From: Paenibacillus piscarius
GTDB lineage: Bacteria; Bacillota; Bacilli; Paenibacillales; Paenibacillaceae
Assembly: GCF_022234545.1 (NCBI RefSeq)
Contig: NZ_JAIEUI010000027.1
Span: 30,723 to 94,722, forward strand
Length of the DNA stretch: 64,000 nt
Reading direction: 5' to 3'
Positions within the stretch are counted from its first letter, which is position 1. Every line of letters begins with the position of its first letter. This document shows positions 9,691 to 18,540 of this stretch, in pieces. Under the pieces are notes generated by a model. That model did no database searches and was not told the DNA's origin. It was given only the letters and a program-made list of their open reading frames with translations. The position numbers and the translations under genes are program-made.

Positions 9691-9743
9691 AATAACAAGG
9701 CGGGTGCACTCCTGAACAGGGGGCACCCGTTTTTGTTATTTTT
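9691..9743 (+). terminator. Terminator of the first importer operon
   Basis: CGGGTGC (9701-9707) pairs with GCACCCG (9723-9729) and the stem extends through AATAACAA / TTGTTATT outside it; a T-rich run follows. The remainder of the gap to 9995 holds no gene; it is AT-rich near 9888-9935 with an inverted ATTATTTAAA / TTTAAATAAT pair (9891-9900 and 9922-9931) that may be a promoter or operator of the metN operon. No SAM riboswitch is recognisable. Confidence 0.85.
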
Positions 9744-9995
9744 ACGCCAGATACAGCCAAGCTTCCGCAGGCCATTTCTGCTTAGGCAGAATAATCCAAT
9801 CCTGTCCCGAGCATCCTTATAATGCCCAGTCCGTCCACGGGCTTATTAATCATTCGTAAAAAAATGATGACACAGCCAATGAAATGCCTTATTATTTAAA
9901 GAGATTTTTAATGAAACAGATTTTAAATAATTATAGTACAAGCATTGCCCGGGTGGAGCGCTTCCGTTCAGGCAGTCTGTGGAGGGGGACTTCCT

Positions 9996-10757
9996 ATTCT
10001 TACGCTGAGTCAGGTTAGCAAAAGCTTCGCGCTGAAGGACGGCCCTTATCAGGCTGTGGACCGGGTGTCACTTGAAGTGAAGACCGGTGCTGTTCACGGG
10101 ATTATCGGGGCCAGCGGAGCTGGTAAATCCACCCTGCTGCGGCTGATGAATCTGCTGGAGCGGCCGGATCAGGGGACGGTGACTGTAGGGGGCAAGCGTC
10201 TAACAGAGCTGACGGATAAGGAGCTGCGGCAGGAGCGGCAACGCATCGGGATGATCTTCCAGCAGTTCAATCTGGTTGGCAATGCCACTGTCAGCCGTAA
10301 CGTAGCGATTCCGCTGGAGCTGGCCGGAGTGCCGCGTACCGGGCGGATGAAGCGGGTAGAGGAATGCCTCCGGTTTGTCGGGCTGGAGGACAAAGCCGGG
10401 CAATACCCGGCCCAGCTCAGCGGGGGCCAGCGCCAGCGGGTGGCGATTGCCCGGGCGCTGGCAAACAGTCCCAAGCTGCTGCTGTGTGACGAGCCGACCT
10501 CAGCCCTTGATCCGGGGACCACGGCGGATATTCTGGAGGTGCTCCGGCATATCAATGCCTCGCTTGGCGTTACGGTGATCATCGTTACTCATGAGCTGGA
10601 TGTCGTCCGCAGCATCTGCTCGGAGGTGTCGGTAATGGAGAACGGGCGGATTGTGGATTCCTTCTCCCGGGCTGACGGCGGTTTTCTTCCGCCAGATGCT
10701 CTATCCGGCTCCTTCCGCGAACGGATTACCGGAAGAACGGGGGAGTCCCATGTTTGA
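9996..10757 (+). CDS. metN: Methionine ABC importer ATP-binding protein
   Basis: An ATPase of the MetN family: Walker A G-A-S-G-A-G-K-S-T, Q-loop, signature L-S-G-G-Q-R-Q-R and Walker B L-L-C-D-E-P-T-S-A-L-D are all present, as in methionine importers. It energises the MetI channel. The start is unusual: no ATG or GTG lies near the beginning of the homologous region. The frame can be extended to a TTG at 9945, but that codon has no ribosome site, while GGAGGGGG at 9981-9988 is correctly spaced from an ATT at 9996. I therefore place the start at 9996 with caution. The C-terminal ACT-like NIL domain of longer MetN proteins is absent. It overlaps metI by 8 bases. Confidence 0.85.
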   Translation: MLTLSQVSKSFALKDGPYQAVDRVSLEVKTGAVHGIIGASGAGKSTLLRLMNLLERPDQGTVTVGGKRLTELTDKELRQERQRIGMIFQQFNLVGNATVSRNVAIPLELAGVPRTGRMKRVEECLRFVGLEDKAGQYPAQLSGGQRQRVAIARALANSPKLLLCDEPTSALDPGTTADILEVLRHINASLGVTVIIVTHELDVVRSICSEVSVMENGRIVDSFSRADGGFLPPDALSGSFRERITGRTGESHV

Positions 10758-11412
10758 GAGCATCGCGAAATATGAGACACTGATGTGGCAGTCGATCGGC
10801 GAGACCTTTGTTATGGTCGGCATCTCCATAGGGGCAGCCCTGCTGCTCGGACTTCCGCTGGGAACGCTACTGTATTTGTGCCGCAAAGGGCAGCTCTATG
10901 AGAACCGGACCCTGTCGCTTGTGCTGAACAGTATCGTCAACGTGATCCGCTCGTTCCCGTTCCTGCTGCTGGTGGTGGCGCTGATTCCGTTCACCCGTCT
11001 GGTAGTGGGTACGGCGATTGGCACACTGGCGGCAACCGTCCCGCTGTCCATCGTCGCCATCGCCTATTATTCACGGCTGGTGGAGCAGTCTCTGCTTGAG
11101 GTTCCGCGGGGAACGGTCGAAGCAGCGCTGTCGATGGGAGCGTCGTTGCCGGGCGTAATCTTCAAATTTCTCTACGTAGAAGCCCGGTCCGGTCTGGTGC
11201 TGGGACTGACCACGTCTACGATCAGCTTCATTTCTTTTTCTACAGTGATGGGGGTTGTGGGCGGCGGAGGGGTTGGCGATTTCGCGATCCGCTATGGATA
11301 CCAGCGCTATGAGACAGAAGTCATGATCTACGCGATTCTTGTTATGATAGTGCTTGTGCAGCTCATCCAGTTCACGGGCAGCACGGCAGCCAGATTGCTG
11401 GACAAGCGCTAA
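10750..11412 (+). CDS. metI: Methionine ABC importer permease
   Basis: A 220-residue permease, the usual MetI length, with five predicted membrane segments and the EAA-type loop E-A-A-L-S-M-G-A-S. The frame is open further upstream inside metN, but the ATG at 10750 (beginning M-F-E-S-I-A-K-Y) has a GGGGGAGT ribosome site and gives the family length. It overlaps the metN stop, so the two are translationally coupled. Confidence 0.92.
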   Translation: MFESIAKYETLMWQSIGETFVMVGISIGAALLLGLPLGTLLYLCRKGQLYENRTLSLVLNSIVNVIRSFPFLLLVVALIPFTRLVVGTAIGTLAATVPLSIVAIAYYSRLVEQSLLEVPRGTVEAALSMGASLPGVIFKFLYVEARSGLVLGLTTSTISFISFSTVMGVVGGGGVGDFAIRYGYQRYETEVMIYAILVMIVLVQLIQFTGSTAARLLDKR

Positions 11413-11462
11413 CAAGTCAGGCAAATGAATTACTACATTATAATGGGGGTTAGGACAATAAC

Positions 11463-12305
11463 ATGAAGAAATCACTGAAAGCAGCAACTACCTTCGCATT
11501 AACAATGCTGGTCATCGCACTCGCTCTTGCCGGCTGCGGAAGCAACAAGGAAGCACAAGAGACGCCTGCGGCTGAGAGCAGCGGTCCAGTCAAGATTAAG
11601 GTCGCTTCGCTGATTCCGCCGATGACCGATATTCTGGAGCTGATCAAGCCGGTCCTGAAGGAAGAAGGCGTGGACATGGAGGTTGTGATCCTGTCCGATA
11701 ATGTTCAGCCGAACGAAGCGTTGGCCAATAAAGAAGTGGATGCGAACTTCTTCCAGCATGTTCCTTACATGGAACAGTTCAATGCCAGCAAGGGGGCGAA
11801 GCTTGTCCCTGTTCAGCCGGTATATGATGCGATCTATGGCGGGTATTCCAAACGCTTCAAGGCCATCGCCGATCTGCCTGACGGGGCCACCCTCGTGATG
11901 GCGAATGACCCGTCCAATATCGGACGCTCCCTGCAGATGTTCGCTGATGCCGGGCTGATTACACTGAAGGATGGGGTAGGCATTGAAGCCACCCAAGCCG
12001 ATATTACCGCCAATCCGAACAACTATAAGTTCGAGGAAGTCGATCTGCTGATGCTGGCCCGGATGCTGGATGATGCCGATCTGGTCGCCATGACGCCGGC
12101 TTATGCCAGCCCGCTGGGCCTGACTCCGAAGAAGGATGCGCTGATCACCGAGCGTGAGGATTCCGCCTTCTCGATTACGCTTGTTGCCCGGGAGGACAAT
12201 AAGGATTCCGAAGCCATCCAGAAGCTCGCCAAGGCAATCAGCGGCCCGGAAGTGAAGAAATTCCTTGAGGATAATTATGCGGAGATTGCCTTGCCTGCTT
12301 TTTGA
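11463..12305 (+). CDS. metQ: Methionine-binding lipoprotein
   Basis: A 280-residue NlpA-family lipoprotein with lipobox L-A-G-C at C25. The mature domain shows the MetQ hallmarks: an N-E-A-L-A-N-K-x-V-D-A-N-F-F-Q-H stretch and the N-D-P-S-N-I-G-R-S-L motif. It captures D/L-methionine outside the membrane and delivers it to MetNI. Gene order metN-metI-metQ and short spacing support one operon ending at the hairpin at 12330. Confidence 0.93.
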   Translation: MKKSLKAATTFALTMLVIALALAGCGSNKEAQETPAAESSGPVKIKVASLIPPMTDILELIKPVLKEEGVDMEVVILSDNVQPNEALANKEVDANFFQHVPYMEQFNASKGAKLVPVQPVYDAIYGGYSKRFKAIADLPDGATLVMANDPSNIGRSLQMFADAGLITLKDGVGIEATQADITANPNNYKFEEVDLLMLARMLDDADLVAMTPAYASPLGLTPKKDALITEREDSAFSITLVAREDNKDSEAIQKLAKAISGPEVKKFLEDNYAEIALPAF

Positions 12306-12329
12306 GGCATCGATCTGTAAAGGGTCAGG

Positions 12330-12376
12330 AGCTATCCCAGAAGCCACCAAACGGTTGCTTGGGATGGCTCTTTATT
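12330..12376 (+). terminator. Terminator of metNIQ
   Basis: AGCTATCCCAG (12330-12340) pairs with CTTGGGATGGCT (12358-12369), one G-U pair, followed by TTTATTT. Confidence 0.8.
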
Positions 12377-12528
12377 TATGCTGGAGTAGATTCAGCGTGA
12401 GCACTTAGGGGAGGAGGACGCTCAGCAACAGAACGTTGTTCCCATCGATGAGATATTACCTGCGCGCCAGCACAATGTATGCTGTTTTCCACATACATTC
12501 GGGCTACACGCCTGCGCGTTCTCACAAT

Positions 12529-12564
12529 AACAGGGGGCTGTCACTTTTGCGACAGCCCCCTGTT
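12529..12564 (-). terminator. Strong hairpin at the end of the minus-strand operon
   Basis: A perfect 14-bp stem (12529-12542 with 12551-12564) lies 15 bases past the stop of the phosphoesterase gene. The T-run after it is weak on both strands, so it may act as a transcript-stabilising hairpin as much as a terminator. The rest of the 12377-12579 gap shows no gene. Confidence 0.55.
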
Positions 12565-12579
12565 AGGCTTGAATAACTG

Positions 12580-13482
12580 TTATTCGGTTAAAGGCAGGGG
12601 AGCGACCTCATATTGCGCCGCTTCAATCCAGGTTCCCGTAGTGAAATCCCGTCCGCGCACGAGTACCTTATCGGCATACACTTCAACATAATACCCCTGG
12701 CTGCCGGTCTTGCGCTCATCTGCATCTGTCCAGAGATAGGCAACAGATGCTGCGTTAAACATCGTAGCCGTCTGACCGTTGCCGGGAAACATCGTATTAC
12801 CGACCTCCAGCTCCCAGTGGGTGTGCCCGGTGAACAGCAGCGTCTGCGGGTGCCGCGATAGAATGGCGCGCAGCTCCTGATCCTGGGTTACGCCGTACCA
12901 TTCCTGTGATTCCAGCGAGCCGGCCACGGTATTCTTCAGCGGCTGGTGCAGGAAGACGAAGGCCGGCTTCCAGGACTCAGCTGTAAATGGTTCTCCCTCA
13001 AGCTGACCATCAGCTTCGGAGCTGCCGGATGCGTTCTCGCCAAGCTTGCGGTCCAGCCACTGAAGCTGTGTCTCGGACAGATTGCAGAACGTAGGCAGCC
13101 CTTCCTCCGTGCCCAGGAAAATAAAATGATACCCGCCGATCCAATGGTCATGATATGGGCCCGGCATCCCCATGCTGGAGGTGTACATCGCAAGCCTGGA
13201 TTCCCAATGGCCCAGGCCGACGTCATGGTTGCCTAAGGTGTACCAAAGCTGCGGGAGGGCTGCCTGGTGCTGCTCCAGAATACGCCGGACCTCCTCATAT
13301 TCCCCGGGAAACCCATGATCCGTAATATCGCCAACATGCATGATTCCGCTGCTGCCCTGCGCATGGAGGACCAGATCCTGCAGCGCCCGCCCGAAATTCT
13401 GATTGTACTCATGCTCCGGGTCAGCAGTTACGTGGGTATCGGTAATCACCTGGAACGTCAGCAGCGGCTCTAATCTATTCAT
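12580..13482 (-). CDS. Calcineurin-like metallophosphoesterase
   Basis: A 300-residue protein with the full metallophosphatase motif set: D-x-H (D15, H17), G-D-I-T-D, G-N-H-D, a His in F-L-H-Q-P and G-H-T-H. These bind two metal ions and cleave phosphomonoesters or diesters. It has no signal peptide, so it should act in the cytoplasm. It is the last gene of a five-gene minus-strand operon that begins with a UgpAEB-like importer; an intracellular phosphodiesterase would fit import of a glycerophosphodiester or similar phosphorylated compound, but this is inference from context. AAGGAGG lies 12 bases before the start. Confidence 0.8.
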   Translation of the reverse strand: MNRLEPLLTFQVITDTHVTADPEHEYNQNFGRALQDLVLHAQGSSGIMHVGDITDHGFPGEYEEVRRILEQHQAALPQLWYTLGNHDVGLGHWESRLAMYTSSMGMPGPYHDHWIGGYHFIFLGTEEGLPTFCNLSETQLQWLDRKLGENASGSSEADGQLEGEPFTAESWKPAFVFLHQPLKNTVAGSLESQEWYGVTQDQELRAILSRHPQTLLFTGHTHWELEVGNTMFPGNGQTATMFNAASVAYLWTDADERKTGSQGYYVEVYADKVLVRGRDFTTGTWIEAAQYEVAPLPLTE

Positions 13483-13499
13483 AGGTAAAGGTGGCCTCC

Positions 13500-14357
13500 T
13501 TAGGATAAGGTGTTGCGCAGGCTAAGCTCTGCATAAGACGAGATCACACAATCTGCATCCGGCAAAAGAGTCTGCGGGATCTGTGCAGCAGTTCCGCTGC
13601 TGCCTGCAGCAGCTGGCACCGGTCTGCCGGCCACAACGCCAGCCGTCTGTCCGGCAGTAATGCCGCCGGCAATCCCGATGGCCGCCGCAGCACCCGCTGC
13701 CTTGGCCATCCGCATATCTCCGTTTGTGTCGCCGATTACGGCTGCCCCGGACGGAGATACACCCAGCCGCTGGCAGGCCAGCAGCGCCATATCAGGGAAC
13801 GGCTTGCCGCGTTCCACCAGATCCGTGCCGACCACGGCCGTGAAATACTGGCGGATGCCGAGCCAGCGGAGATGCTTCTCCGCTGCTGCTGTCTCATCGG
13901 CCGTAACCACAGCCAGCGGTATGCCTTGCGCCGCGCACTCGCCAAGCAAAGGCAGCAGGCCGGGAAGCGGGCGGACCGGACGGCTCCGTTCCAGCATAGC
14001 ATCCGCCTCCTGGCGGCAGACATCTACCAATTCCGCTGCTTCCGCCCAGGATAAGCCCAGCAGATAACCCTGCCAGGAGAGAATGGCATACAGATCACTC
14101 ATCGTGCCCATGGCCAGCGGGCCGTTCCGGTCATAATCCGTGATCCTGCCCTCCGGGTCATGCACGGTGCCCAGCAGGGAGGGGAGAGGCTGCGCCGGGA
14201 AGTTCAGACCGCGCTGCTTCAGTCTCCGGGAGAACTGGTCCAGGAAGCACTCCCCCCAGCTTCCCCAGAGAGAGACGAACTGCAGCAGGGTGCCGTCCTT
14301 GTCGAACAGGATGGCTGACACCGGATAGCTTCCATATGGAGTGTTAAGCTGAGTCAT
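13500..14357 (-). CDS. HAD-superfamily phosphatase
   Basis: A 285-residue haloacid-dehalogenase hydrolase. Motif I F-D-K-D-G-T-L has nucleophile D19 and acid D21; motif II is V-T-A-D-E-T, motif III the lysine in G-K-P-F-P-D, motif IV I-G-D-T-N-G-D. An alpha-helical C1 cap lies between motifs I and II, as in phosphoglycolate phosphatase-like enzymes. Its ATG directly abuts the stop codon of the binding-protein gene, giving translational coupling. With the phosphoesterase downstream it probably dephosphorylates the imported compound. Confidence 0.85.
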   Translation of the reverse strand: MTQLNTPYGSYPVSAILFDKDGTLLQFVSLWGSWGECFLDQFSRRLKQRGLNFPAQPLPSLLGTVHDPEGRITDYDRNGPLAMGTMSDLYAILSWQGYLLGLSWAEAAELVDVCRQEADAMLERSRPVRPLPGLLPLLGECAAQGIPLAVVTADETAAAEKHLRWLGIRQYFTAVVGTDLVERGKPFPDMALLACQRLGVSPSGAAVIGDTNGDMRMAKAAGAAAAIGIAGGITAGQTAGVVAGRPVPAAAGSSGTAAQIPQTLLPDADCVISSYAELSLRNTLS

Positions 14358-15710
14358 CTATTTCAGCTTATCCAACGCTGCCTGCGCCGTCTGTTGCGCT
14401 TCCTTCAACGCCTCGGCAGCTGGAATATTCTCAATCTGCACCTTGTCCGCAGCGATGGTCAGCGCATCATTGATCTTGCCGCCGGTCGGGTCCTGGAACG
14501 GGGCGGAGGCGTGGGAGGCCTGCTGCAGCGGAACCTTGATCTGCGGGTTACTTCCGCTGAAGGCAACGAAGGCCGCGTCCTCCAGCGCAGACTGGCGGAC
14601 GGAGATATATCCGGTGTTGATGGACCAAGAGGCTGTATTCTCGGAATTCGTGAAGAAGGCCAGCCACTTCATGGCCGCCTGCTGCTCAGCCGCTCCGGCT
14701 TTGGCGGGAATTCCGGCCATAATCGCCTGGGCGACAGGCTTGCCTTCGCCAACTCCGGCCCAGCCCGGCTGCTCCATCGCAGACACGATGCTGAAATCAA
14801 GATCGCCCTGATCGCCGCTTGAACCGGTATAGCCGGCCGCCTGTCCTTTCATCACATCGTCAATCGTCTTGTACCAGTACTCCCAGCCTTGTCCGCCGGA
14901 GTGAATGCGCATCGTCTTGTCCTCGTGAATCGCTTTGCGGAAGAACTCCCAGGTGTCGATCCATTCCGCCGAATCAATGGTTACCTTAGTGCCGTCCGCG
15001 CTAAGAATGCTGCCGCCTTTGCTAAGTACAGCATCAATCATGTTGCCGGAGCCCCACATCGGTTCCCAGCCGTAGAAGCTGGTTTTGCCGCCTTCCGAGA
15101 CCGTCATCTTTTTAGCCGCTGCCGCCAGGTCCTCCCAGGTCTTAATCCGGCTGGCATCAATGCCGTTTTTCTCAAAAGCATCCTTCCGGTAGTACATCAC
15201 CTGCGTCGTTCCATACATCGGAAGGAAATACTGCTTGCCGTCAACCTGCCCCTGCTCCAGGAAGGTCTGCACGAAATCCTCTTGCTTGAAGTCAGGCAAC
15301 TGGCTAATCAGTGTATCCATCGCTGCGAAATATCCCTTACGCGCCCAATCGATATTGGAGGAGAGAACTGCCGCCGGAACCTGGCCGGAAGCGATCGCCG
15401 CCTGCAGCTTTTGCTCCGTTTCAGTGTAGTCGGCCTGCACGATTCCCTTGACGACAACCTCCTGTTGCGAGGCGTTGAACTTCTTAATGAGTGCTTCCAT
15501 ATTCTCTCCCAGCTTGCCGCCGAGCCCATACCAGAATTCAATCGTTACCGGTGCTCCTCCAGCCGGAGCTGCAGCTTCAGCCGTAGCAGGCGACCCCGCA
15601 GCACCGTCCGCTGCTGTCACCTCACCCGAAGCGGAGTTCCCGCCGCAGGCCGTAAGTACGGTGAATCCGGCGATCATGGATAGTGCCGACAATCTTTTGC
15701 ATATGTTCAT
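14358..15710 (-). CDS. Extracellular solute-binding lipoprotein, UgpB/MalE-like
   Basis: A lipoprotein of about 450 residues with a signal peptide and lipobox L-T-A-C, then a family 1 solute-binding domain beginning V-T-I-E-F-W-Y-G-L-G-G, very like UgpB (sn-glycerol-3-phosphate binding proteins). Three consecutive ATG codons open the gene; the third (15710) has GAGGAGA at the proper distance and is chosen, the first being at 15716. UgpB-type ligand identity is suggested by the two phosphatase-like genes downstream, not proven. Confidence 0.87.
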   Translation of the reverse strand: MNICKRLSALSMIAGFTVLTACGGNSASGEVTAADGAAGSPATAEAAAPAGGAPVTIEFWYGLGGKLGENMEALIKKFNASQQEVVVKGIVQADYTETEQKLQAAIASGQVPAAVLSSNIDWARKGYFAAMDTLISQLPDFKQEDFVQTFLEQGQVDGKQYFLPMYGTTQVMYYRKDAFEKNGIDASRIKTWEDLAAAAKKMTVSEGGKTSFYGWEPMWGSGNMIDAVLSKGGSILSADGTKVTIDSAEWIDTWEFFRKAIHEDKTMRIHSGGQGWEYWYKTIDDVMKGQAAGYTGSSGDQGDLDFSIVSAMEQPGWAGVGEGKPVAQAIMAGIPAKAGAAEQQAAMKWLAFFTNSENTASWSINTGYISVRQSALEDAAFVAFSGSNPQIKVPLQQASHASAPFQDPTGGKINDALTIAADKVQIENIPAAEALKEAQQTAQAALDKLK

Positions 15711-15743
15711 CATCATTCTCCTCTTGGTTAGTAATATGGGATT

Positions 15744-16586
15744 TCAGCCCTTGCTTGAACCTGCGGTCATGTTGACACTTTGCATAATGGTCCGCTGAGC
15801 CAGCAGGAAGACAAGCAGCAGCGGGGCAATCGTGAAGGCGCTGGCGGCCATGATGAGCGGCCATTTCAGCCCGTAGGCACCCCCTTCCACGAAGAAGCTG
15901 CGCAGGCCGGCCGAGACCAATTGCAGACTGGAGTCCTTGGTAATGAGCATCGGCCAGAAATAATTATTGTACTGGTCAATGAAGGTAATTAGCGCCAGCA
16001 CGGCGAACGAGGAACGGGTGACCGGCACCAGCACCGTCCATAGAATCCGCAGATGCGAGGCACCATCCACTTCTCCGGCCTCCACCAGCTCATGCGAGAC
16101 CTGGAGGAAGGCTTGTCTGATCAGGAAGATCGAGAAGATGCTCACAGAGTTGGATAGAATCAGGCCCGCATAAGAGTCGAGCAGGTGCAGCTCCGACAGG
16201 ACCAGGTAGCCGGGCAGGTAGACCGCCGTTGCAGGAACCATATATCCGAACAGGATGACTCCGCCCAGCACACCCTTTAGGCGAAACTTCATATGCGTCA
16301 GCGCATAAGCCATCATCCCGGAATTAAGAATCTGTAGAATGACGATCGAGACCGCGACAAAGATACTGTTGCCCATATATCTGGCGAACGGTGCCTCATT
16401 CCAGGCGGCAGCGAAATTTCCCCACAAGGGCACCTCAGGCCAGAGTGTGGGCGGGGAACGCCAGATTTCATCATTGGTTTTGAGGGCGCTGGTGACCATC
16501 CAGTAGAACGGGAAAGCCATCAGGAGCGCTAGTGCGGCAAAAAAAATCTGGCGGACCGGTCCGCCGAGACGGCTTGGCATACGCAA
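15744..16586 (-). CDS. ABC permease, UgpE-like
   Basis: A 280-residue CUT1-family permease with six predicted membrane segments and the EAA loop E-A-G-E-V-D-G-A-S. The start is either TTG at 16586 (10 bases after AGGAGG) or ATG at 16580; the first fits the ribosome site better. It pairs with the permease encoded just upstream. Confidence 0.87.
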   Translation of the reverse strand: MRMPSRLGGPVRQIFFAALALLMAFPFYWMVTSALKTNDEIWRSPPTLWPEVPLWGNFAAAWNEAPFARYMGNSIFVAVSIVILQILNSGMMAYALTHMKFRLKGVLGGVILFGYMVPATAVYLPGYLVLSELHLLDSYAGLILSNSVSIFSIFLIRQAFLQVSHELVEAGEVDGASHLRILWTVLVPVTRSSFAVLALITFIDQYNNYFWPMLITKDSSLQLVSAGLRSFFVEGGAYGLKWPLIMAASAFTIAPLLLVFLLAQRTIMQSVNMTAGSSKG

Positions 16587-16625
16587 ACGGTAAGACCTCC
16601 TCGCAGAAAATTAATTTTGCTTCTA

Positions 16626-17507
16626 TTAATAGTGAGTCGCCCGTCTGCTGATGCCAAAGGACAACACGGACAGCAGCATACAGATGATGACCAGTACGAC
16701 AGCGACAGAAGAGGCTTCCCCAATCTGGAAGGATTCAAAAGCAGACTGATAATACAAATACAGCAAAGTGCGCGTAGAGCCGGACGGGCCGCCCTGGGTC
16801 AGCACATTAATCTGGTCATAGGCCTGGAGCGTTGAGATGAGCTGAACTACGAACAGGAACAGGGTGGTCGGCGAGATCAGCGGCCATGTAATCCGCAGGA
16901 ACTTCTGCACCGGACTTGCCCCGTCCAGCTCTCCGGCTTCCAGCAGATCAGCGGGCACATTCCGCAGCGCCACCAGATAGAAGATCATCGCCCAGCCGAC
17001 CGACTTCCAGATCGTCACCAGCAGGACGCCGGTTAAGGCCCATTTGGGGTCCTGGAGCCAGCCGATGGAATCCAGACCGAGGAAGTTCAGGACGGCATTA
17101 GCCAGACCCGCTTCCGGCTCATAAATCCAGGACCAGACAATAGATACCGCAACGGTAGGCGTAACCCAGGGCGAGAATAACAGAATCTGATACAGTGCAG
17201 AACCTTTGAGCCTTTTGTTCATCAGCAGGGCCAGGCCCAGTCCGAGCAGGATAACCGGCAGCACACTGCCGATGCAGAAGAGCACAGTCACTTTCAGAGC
17301 CTTGTAAAAAGCCGGGTTACCGAGCAGATCGGTATAATTCTGCAAGCCCACAAACGTTTTTTCCGGGCTCATGAAATCCCATTCCGTAAAGCTGAGATAC
17401 AGCACATACAGCAGCGGCGCAAGCCAGAACAGGACGAACGGAACCATGGCCGGCAGAGTGAACAGCAGGGGCGTTAGCTCGCTTGTAAGCTTTGAACGTC
17501 GTTTCAT
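16626..17507 (-). CDS. ABC permease, UgpA-like
   Basis: A 293-residue permease, six predicted membrane segments, with EAA loop E-A-G-E-L-D-G-A-S. The frame extends to 17597, but the ATG at 17507 (M-K-R-R-S-K-L) has GGGAGGAAA immediately before it and gives the family length. It is the first gene of the minus-strand UgpA-UgpE-UgpB-HAD-phosphoesterase operon; no ATPase gene is present, so a shared ATPase is presumed. Confidence 0.87.
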   Translation of the reverse strand: MKRRSKLTSELTPLLFTLPAMVPFVLFWLAPLLYVLYLSFTEWDFMSPEKTFVGLQNYTDLLGNPAFYKALKVTVLFCIGSVLPVILLGLGLALLMNKRLKGSALYQILLFSPWVTPTVAVSIVWSWIYEPEAGLANAVLNFLGLDSIGWLQDPKWALTGVLLVTIWKSVGWAMIFYLVALRNVPADLLEAGELDGASPVQKFLRITWPLISPTTLFLFVVQLISTLQAYDQINVLTQGGPSGSTRTLLYLYYQSAFESFQIGEASSVAVVLVIICMLLSVLSFGISRRATHY

Positions 17508-17550
17508 TTTCCTCCCGATTCTCCATTTCATCCACATGGGTTGATGCAGT

Positions 17551-17579
17551 ATAATGCAGAGGACAGTGCCTCTGTTCAA
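17551..17579 (-). promoter_or_regulatory. Promoter with operator-like inverted repeat
   Basis: Reading the minus strand, TTGAAC (17574-17579) and CATTAT (17551-17556) are separated by exactly 17 bases. The spacer is almost filled by an inverted repeat, CAGAGG / CCTCTG (17557-17574). Such an element between -35 and -10 is a typical repressor operator. The divergent GbsR-type regulator gene at 17694 is the obvious candidate to bind it. Confidence 0.55.
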
Positions 17580-17693
17580 AAAAAATTGTACACTCAAGGA
17601 ACAGACCTATGGTCAAGCGGGAGTAAAGCCCGTTCGGAATTTGTGTAAAATTTGCAAAGCGAATAATCTATCCGGAAGTGAGGCGATTAATGG

Positions 17694-18257
17694 ATGAGGC
17701 AGGCCGCATTTGGTGAGGATAACCCGCAACGTTCGCCACGGGAGCAGTTGCTTGGCCCGGTAATCGATGCCATAGCGCAGACGATGGATTTATATGGAGC
17801 CAATTATTCGTTCGGGCAGCTGTATGGGGTGATGTTCTTCGAGGACAAGCCGATGACGCTGGAGGAAATGAAGCAGGTGATGAATATGAGTAAAAGCAAT
17901 ATGAGCTACGGCGTCCGCTCCCTGATTGCCTCCCGGATGGTGACGAAGCTGCCGGAGAAGCGTGAGCGTAAGGAGTTGTATGCAGCGGAGACCGATTTCT
18001 TCCAGGCCTTCCGTAACTTCTTCACCCTCAAGCTGCAGCGGGAGATTGATGTTATGCAGGAAGCGATGGGAGCCGCGGTTCCCAGCCTCCAGGCACTGGC
18101 CCGTGCGGCGGACACGCCTGAAGCGGAGCGGCAAGCCTGCCTTAAAGATCTCGAGAAGCTGGAGCACGCGGCCGAATATTATGCCTGGCTGCAGCGGTTC
18201 GTGGAGGGAATTGCAGAAGGAACTGTATTCAGCGGGGAATTGCCGGGAAGGGAATAG
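17694..18257 (+). CDS. GbsR/MarR-family transcriptional regulator
   Basis: A 187-residue regulator with an N-terminal winged-helix region (about 28-95) of the GbsR type (Y-G-x-N-Y-S-F-G-Q-L-Y-G-V-M-F-F and S-K-S-N-M-S-Y-G-V-R-S-L). GbsR/OpuCR proteins repress choline and glycine-betaine uptake or synthesis in Bacillus. Here it is divergent from the UgpAEB-like operon and may repress that instead; choline-containing glycerophosphodiesters would reconcile both facts, as speculation. A GTGAGG ribosome site precedes the start. Confidence 0.8.
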   Translation: MRQAAFGEDNPQRSPREQLLGPVIDAIAQTMDLYGANYSFGQLYGVMFFEDKPMTLEEMKQVMNMSKSNMSYGVRSLIASRMVTKLPEKRERKELYAAETDFFQAFRNFFTLKLQREIDVMQEAMGAAVPSLQALARAADTPEAERQACLKDLEKLEHAAEYYAWLQRFVEGIAEGTVFSGELPGRE

Positions 18258-18326
18258 CCGCCGCCAAGCATCTGCGCTGCTGCGCACGAGGTGCCAAACT
18301 CAATTGTTCTCTCAAACGGTGGTCTT

Positions 18327-18540
18327 ATGGATGAACTGGATGTCAAAATTCTGAAGCTGCTGGAGGGGAAAGGGAGGCTGTCCCACGAAGAGATCGGGTA
18401 GAATGCCAGCGGATGACGGGTGAATGGTGCATGCTGCTAAAGGTTAGGGTGACTTCACCGGAGGTGCTTACGCTGCTGCTTGATGAGATTCTCCGCATAC
18501 CAGATATTAAGGAAACCTCGACGACGTTTATTTTATCTAC
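18327..18540 (+). pseudogene. Lrp/AsnC-family regulator remnant
   Basis: From the ATG at 18327 the frame reads M-D-E-L-D-V-K-I-L-K-L-L-E-G-K-G-R-L-S-H, the typical start of Lrp-type regulators, then hits TAG at 18399. After a deletion and frame change the C-terminal effector domain resumes (18413-18540: G-E-W-C-M-L-L-K-V-R-V-T-S-P-E-V-L-T-L-L-L-D-E). The middle of the gene, including most of the helix-turn-helix, is missing. It cannot make a functional protein. Confidence 0.75.

Noticed and set aside
9744..9995. SAM riboswitch before metN
   Set aside because: None of the conserved S-box elements can be seen; only AT-rich inverted pairs are present.
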